DNA of 17,061 nucleotides, taken from contig JAJRTK010000340.1 of the NCBI GenBank assembly GCA_024278345.1, positions 1-17,061 on the forward strand. Reading direction: 5' to 3'. This document shows, one piece after another, positions 15,323 through 17,061 of this stretch (the first letter of the stretch is position 1; each line of letters opens with the position of its first letter). The notes beneath the pieces are model-generated. The model ran no database searches and had not been told where the DNA came from. It saw nothing but the letters and a program-made list of their open reading frames with translations. The position numbers and the translations under genes are program-made. This DNA is from a bacterium. GTDB lineage: Bacteria > CSSED10-310 > JAJRTK01.

Positions 15323-16465
15323 ATGGGCTTTTCCACTGACGCCATCCACGCCGGACACGGCATCGACCCGGTGACTGGCGCCGTCGTCACCCCCCTTCAC
15401 TTGACCACGACCTACGCACAGGAAGAGCCCGGCCACCACAAGGGTTACGATTATTCCAGGACGATCAACCCAACCCGCCAGGTACTGGAGCAAAACCTGG
15501 CGGCACTGGAAAAGGGAACATGGGGCCTCTGTTTCGCCTCGGGCATGGCTGCCATGTCGTCCCTCTTCCAGACCCTCAAGTGCGGAGAGAAAGTTGTGGC
15601 ATCGGACAATTGCTACGGAGGTACGTACCGCGTTCTCCGAAAGGTGTTCGCCCACCAGGGTATTGCCTCTGAGTTTGTGTCTACCCAGGATTTAGAGGCT
15701 CTGGAAGAGGCCATGGACGATTCCACTCGTGTGGTTCTGGTGGAAACGCCTACAAACCCAAATCTGGGGCTTTCCGACATCCGCGCAATCGCCGATCTGA
15801 TCCGGGGCCGCCAAGTGATTCTGTGCGTTGACAACACCTTTGCCACCCCCTACTTGCAGCGGCCGCTGGAGCTTGGGGCGGACCTTGTGATCCACAGCAT
15901 GACGAAGTACCTTGGCGGCCATTCTGACGCCATGGGAGGGGCCCTCATCGGATTGAGCCCGGAGCTAAGAGACAAACTCGCCTTCATCCAAAACGCCCAT
16001 GGAGCGATCCTCTCCCCCTTTGAAAGCTGGATGATCCTTCGAGGGATCAAGACCCTGGCTGTCCGCATGGACCGGCAGTGTAAGAGCGCCCTTGAGATTG
16101 CCCACTACCTGGAGGATCATCCCAAGGTTCAGAAAGTCTACTTTCCCGGTCTGAAAAGCCACCCGCAGCACGATTTGGCCCTGAGCCAAATGCAAGGTTT
16201 CGGAGGCATCGTCAGCTTCGACACCGGAAGCCTCGACTCGGCCACGAAGTTCTCCGCTGCTCTGAAGATCGGGGTGTTGGCGGAAAGTCTCGGTGCCGTG
16301 GAAACCCTTGTCAACCACCCGGCCATCATGACCCACGGTGCCATCCCCGAGGCGGATCGGCTCCGATCCGGCATTACCGCCGGGCTTCTCCGCATCTCCG
16401 TGGGCCTGGAAGATGTCGAAGACCTTCTAGCGGATTTTGCCGCGGGCCTGGACGCCATGGGCTAA
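15323..16465 (+). CDS. Cystathionine gamma-synthase/gamma-lyase (Cys/Met PLP enzyme)
   Basis: This gene encodes 380 residues, the usual length for MetB and CGL. I chose the ATG at 15323 because MGFSTDAIHAGHGIDPVTGAVVTPLH is the typical N-terminus and AAGGA lies ten bases upstream. An ATG at 15239 would add 28 residues and lacks a ribosome site. PLP lysine Lys195 lies in VIHSMTKYLGGHSDAMGG. Other signatures are YDYSRTINPTRQVLE, FASGMAAMSS, CYGGTYR, VETPTNPNLGLSDI, CVDNTFATPYLQ and ESLGAVETLVNHPAIMTH. Motifs alone do not separate the synthase, which makes cystathionine, from the lyase, which cleaves it to cysteine. The adjacent cystathionine beta-synthase favours the lyase and cysteine formation, by inference. 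Confidence 0.93.
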   Translation: MGFSTDAIHAGHGIDPVTGAVVTPLHLTTTYAQEEPGHHKGYDYSRTINPTRQVLEQNLAALEKGTWGLCFASGMAAMSSLFQTLKCGEKVVASDNCYGGTYRVLRKVFAHQGIASEFVSTQDLEALEEAMDDSTRVVLVETPTNPNLGLSDIRAIADLIRGRQVILCVDNTFATPYLQRPLELGADLVIHSMTKYLGGHSDAMGGALIGLSPELRDKLAFIQNAHGAILSPFESWMILRGIKTLAVRMDRQCKSALEIAHYLEDHPKVQKVYFPGLKSHPQHDLALSQMQGFGGIVSFDTGSLDSATKFSAALKIGVLAESLGAVETLVNHPAIMTHGAIPEADRLRSGITAGLLRISVGLEDVEDLLADFAAGLDAMG

Positions 16466-16554
16466 GTACCGGAGTGGGTCTCCACGCAAGGCGGGACATT
16501 CCCGGGACTGTGGAATCGAAAGCGTCCGGGCAACGCCTCGCTGTCGCTTGGCGG

Positions 16555-16756
16555 GTCACGTTTGCGTGAGGGACCTATCAAATCCCCGCGTTTTTGCTTT
16601 ACACTCCTCGGCGCCGCCCTGGTGGCACCGGCATCTTGCCGGTGGCGGGCTGGACGGGATTCACGGAATTGAACGGTGGGTTCCTTTCGTGCGTGGACTT
16701 GTCAACCGGATCTGATAGGTCCCTTGCGTGACTTGAAGGGTCACGCCTCGCGTGAC
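16555..16756. repeat. Tandem palindromic repeats, first one split by a MITE
   Basis: The second unit is intact: GTCACGC-CTC-GCGTGAC at 16740-16756. The first unit would read GTCACG-TTTG-CGTGAC if the element at 16570-16723 and one copy of its target duplication were removed. The two units would then lie side by side, eight bases apart. Confidence 0.7.
16570..16723 (+). mobile_element. MITE copy C (154 bp) with 8-bp target duplication TTGCGTGA
   Basis: It starts GGGACCTATCAAATCC and ends GGATCTGATAGGTCCC, an inverted repeat with one mismatch in 16 bases. The flanks 16562-16569 and 16724-16731 are both TTGCGTGA. The interior holds TTTTTGCTTTACA, the hairpin CACCGGCATCTTGCCGGTG and a second inverted repeat, GAACGG/CCGTTC type. 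It is nearly identical to copy B. It lies about 100 bp after the cystathionine gamma-synthase/lyase stop. Confidence 0.95.
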
Positions 16757-16778
16757 TCGGCGGTCGTCCGGGGATTCC

Positions 16779-16922
16779 ATCCCCTGGCAGGGCTTCGCCC
16801 TGCATCCACCAGGGAGCTCGCTCAACTTCCCGTTGCAACAAAGGGCAACGGGATCCCAGCCCACATTCATGTACGACGCGTTGCGTCTTTGTTTTGGCGG
16901 GTGTCCCGGCTTAGGTGGATAC
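16779..16922. repeat. Dispersed repeat, right copy
   Basis: It has the same block order as at 11-128: hairpin GCAGGGC-TTC-GCCCTGC (16787-16803), CATCCACCAGGGAG, then GTACGACGCGTTGCGTCTTT, TTTTGGCGGGTGTCCCGGC and TTAGGTGGATAC. It carries about 25 extra bases in the middle, including an 8-bp-stem hairpin. Confidence 0.7.
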
Positions 16923-16968
16923 GGCCTCGGTCATGGTACCGGCCACGGTGCAGATTTCAGACGCCGCC

Positions 16969-17038
16969 CCAGGGCTTCCAGCCCTGGAACCCGGCGGAGG
17001 CTCTGCCTCCGGACCTCCGCTGGGAGCGCCGCTCCCAG
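16969..17038. repeat. Array of three hairpins with 3-base loops
   Basis: CCAGGGCT-TCC-AGCCCTGG (16969-16987), CGGAGGC-TCT-GCCTCCG (16995-17011) and CTGGGAGC-GCC-GCTCCCAG (17020-17038) follow each other closely. All stems are perfect. The look is of a REP/BIME-like palindrome cluster. Confidence 0.75.
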
Positions 17039-17061
17039 ACCCACGCCAGGGAGCCAGCTCC

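Larger units (their letters stand above)
16466..17061. other. Non-coding repeat-rich region
   Basis: No protein gene or tRNA is apparent in these 596 bp. The region holds, in order, a tandem hairpin pair broken by a MITE, a repeat shared with the left window edge, the hairpin CCCGTTGC/GCAACGGG, and an array of three GC-rich hairpins at the right end. Confidence 0.75.

Overview
This 17 kb window is bacterial chromosome at roughly 60% GC by eye. It carries housekeeping and metabolic genes interrupted by small repeated elements. Signal peptides and an outer-membrane beta-barrel protein indicate a Gram-negative (diderm) cell. The phylum is not resolved. Short hairpins with the core CACCGGCATCTTGCCGGTG and Shine-Dalgarno-led genes with GTG starts would fit an acidobacterial or PVC-type lineage, but that is a guess.

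Positions 1-7494 hold one leftward gene series. In transcription order it contains a radical SAM protein, PgeF (YfiH), YggS, YggT, a DUF167 (YggU-like) protein, an exported protein resembling a degenerate zinc-dependent phospholipase C, a lipoprotein with a CcmI/CycH-type Ig-like domain, and an incomplete ATPase-like frame that runs off the left edge. Many junctions are 4-base stop/start overlaps or gaps of about 10 bases. A 152-bp transposon-like element now separates the radical SAM gene from pgeF.

Positions 7600-10708 read rightward: an outer-membrane barrel with a clear sigma70-like promoter, then a compact trio of a PTS IIA domain protein, a short C4 zinc-ribbon protein and SelA (selenocysteine synthase). 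After selA comes a second copy of the element. A secreted trypsin-like serine protease follows, pointing back toward it.

Positions 12429-16465 form a sulfur-amino-acid region. mtnA (methionine salvage) points left. Divergent from it, a cystathionine beta-synthase and a cystathionine gamma-synthase/lyase point right, which fits transsulfuration. The right 600 bp is non-coding and packed with hairpins, a third copy of the element, and a repeat also found at the left edge.

The strongest new observation is the mobile element. Three copies of 152-154 bp share terminal inverted repeats starting GGGACCTATCA, and each is flanked by its own perfect 8-bp target duplication (CTTCCTGG, GCGGGGAG, TTGCGTGA). 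No transposase is present, so it looks like a MITE. One copy rewrote the C-terminus of the radical SAM protein, and another landed inside an older palindromic repeat. Removing the first copy in silico restores a reading frame that ends 3 bp before pgeF.
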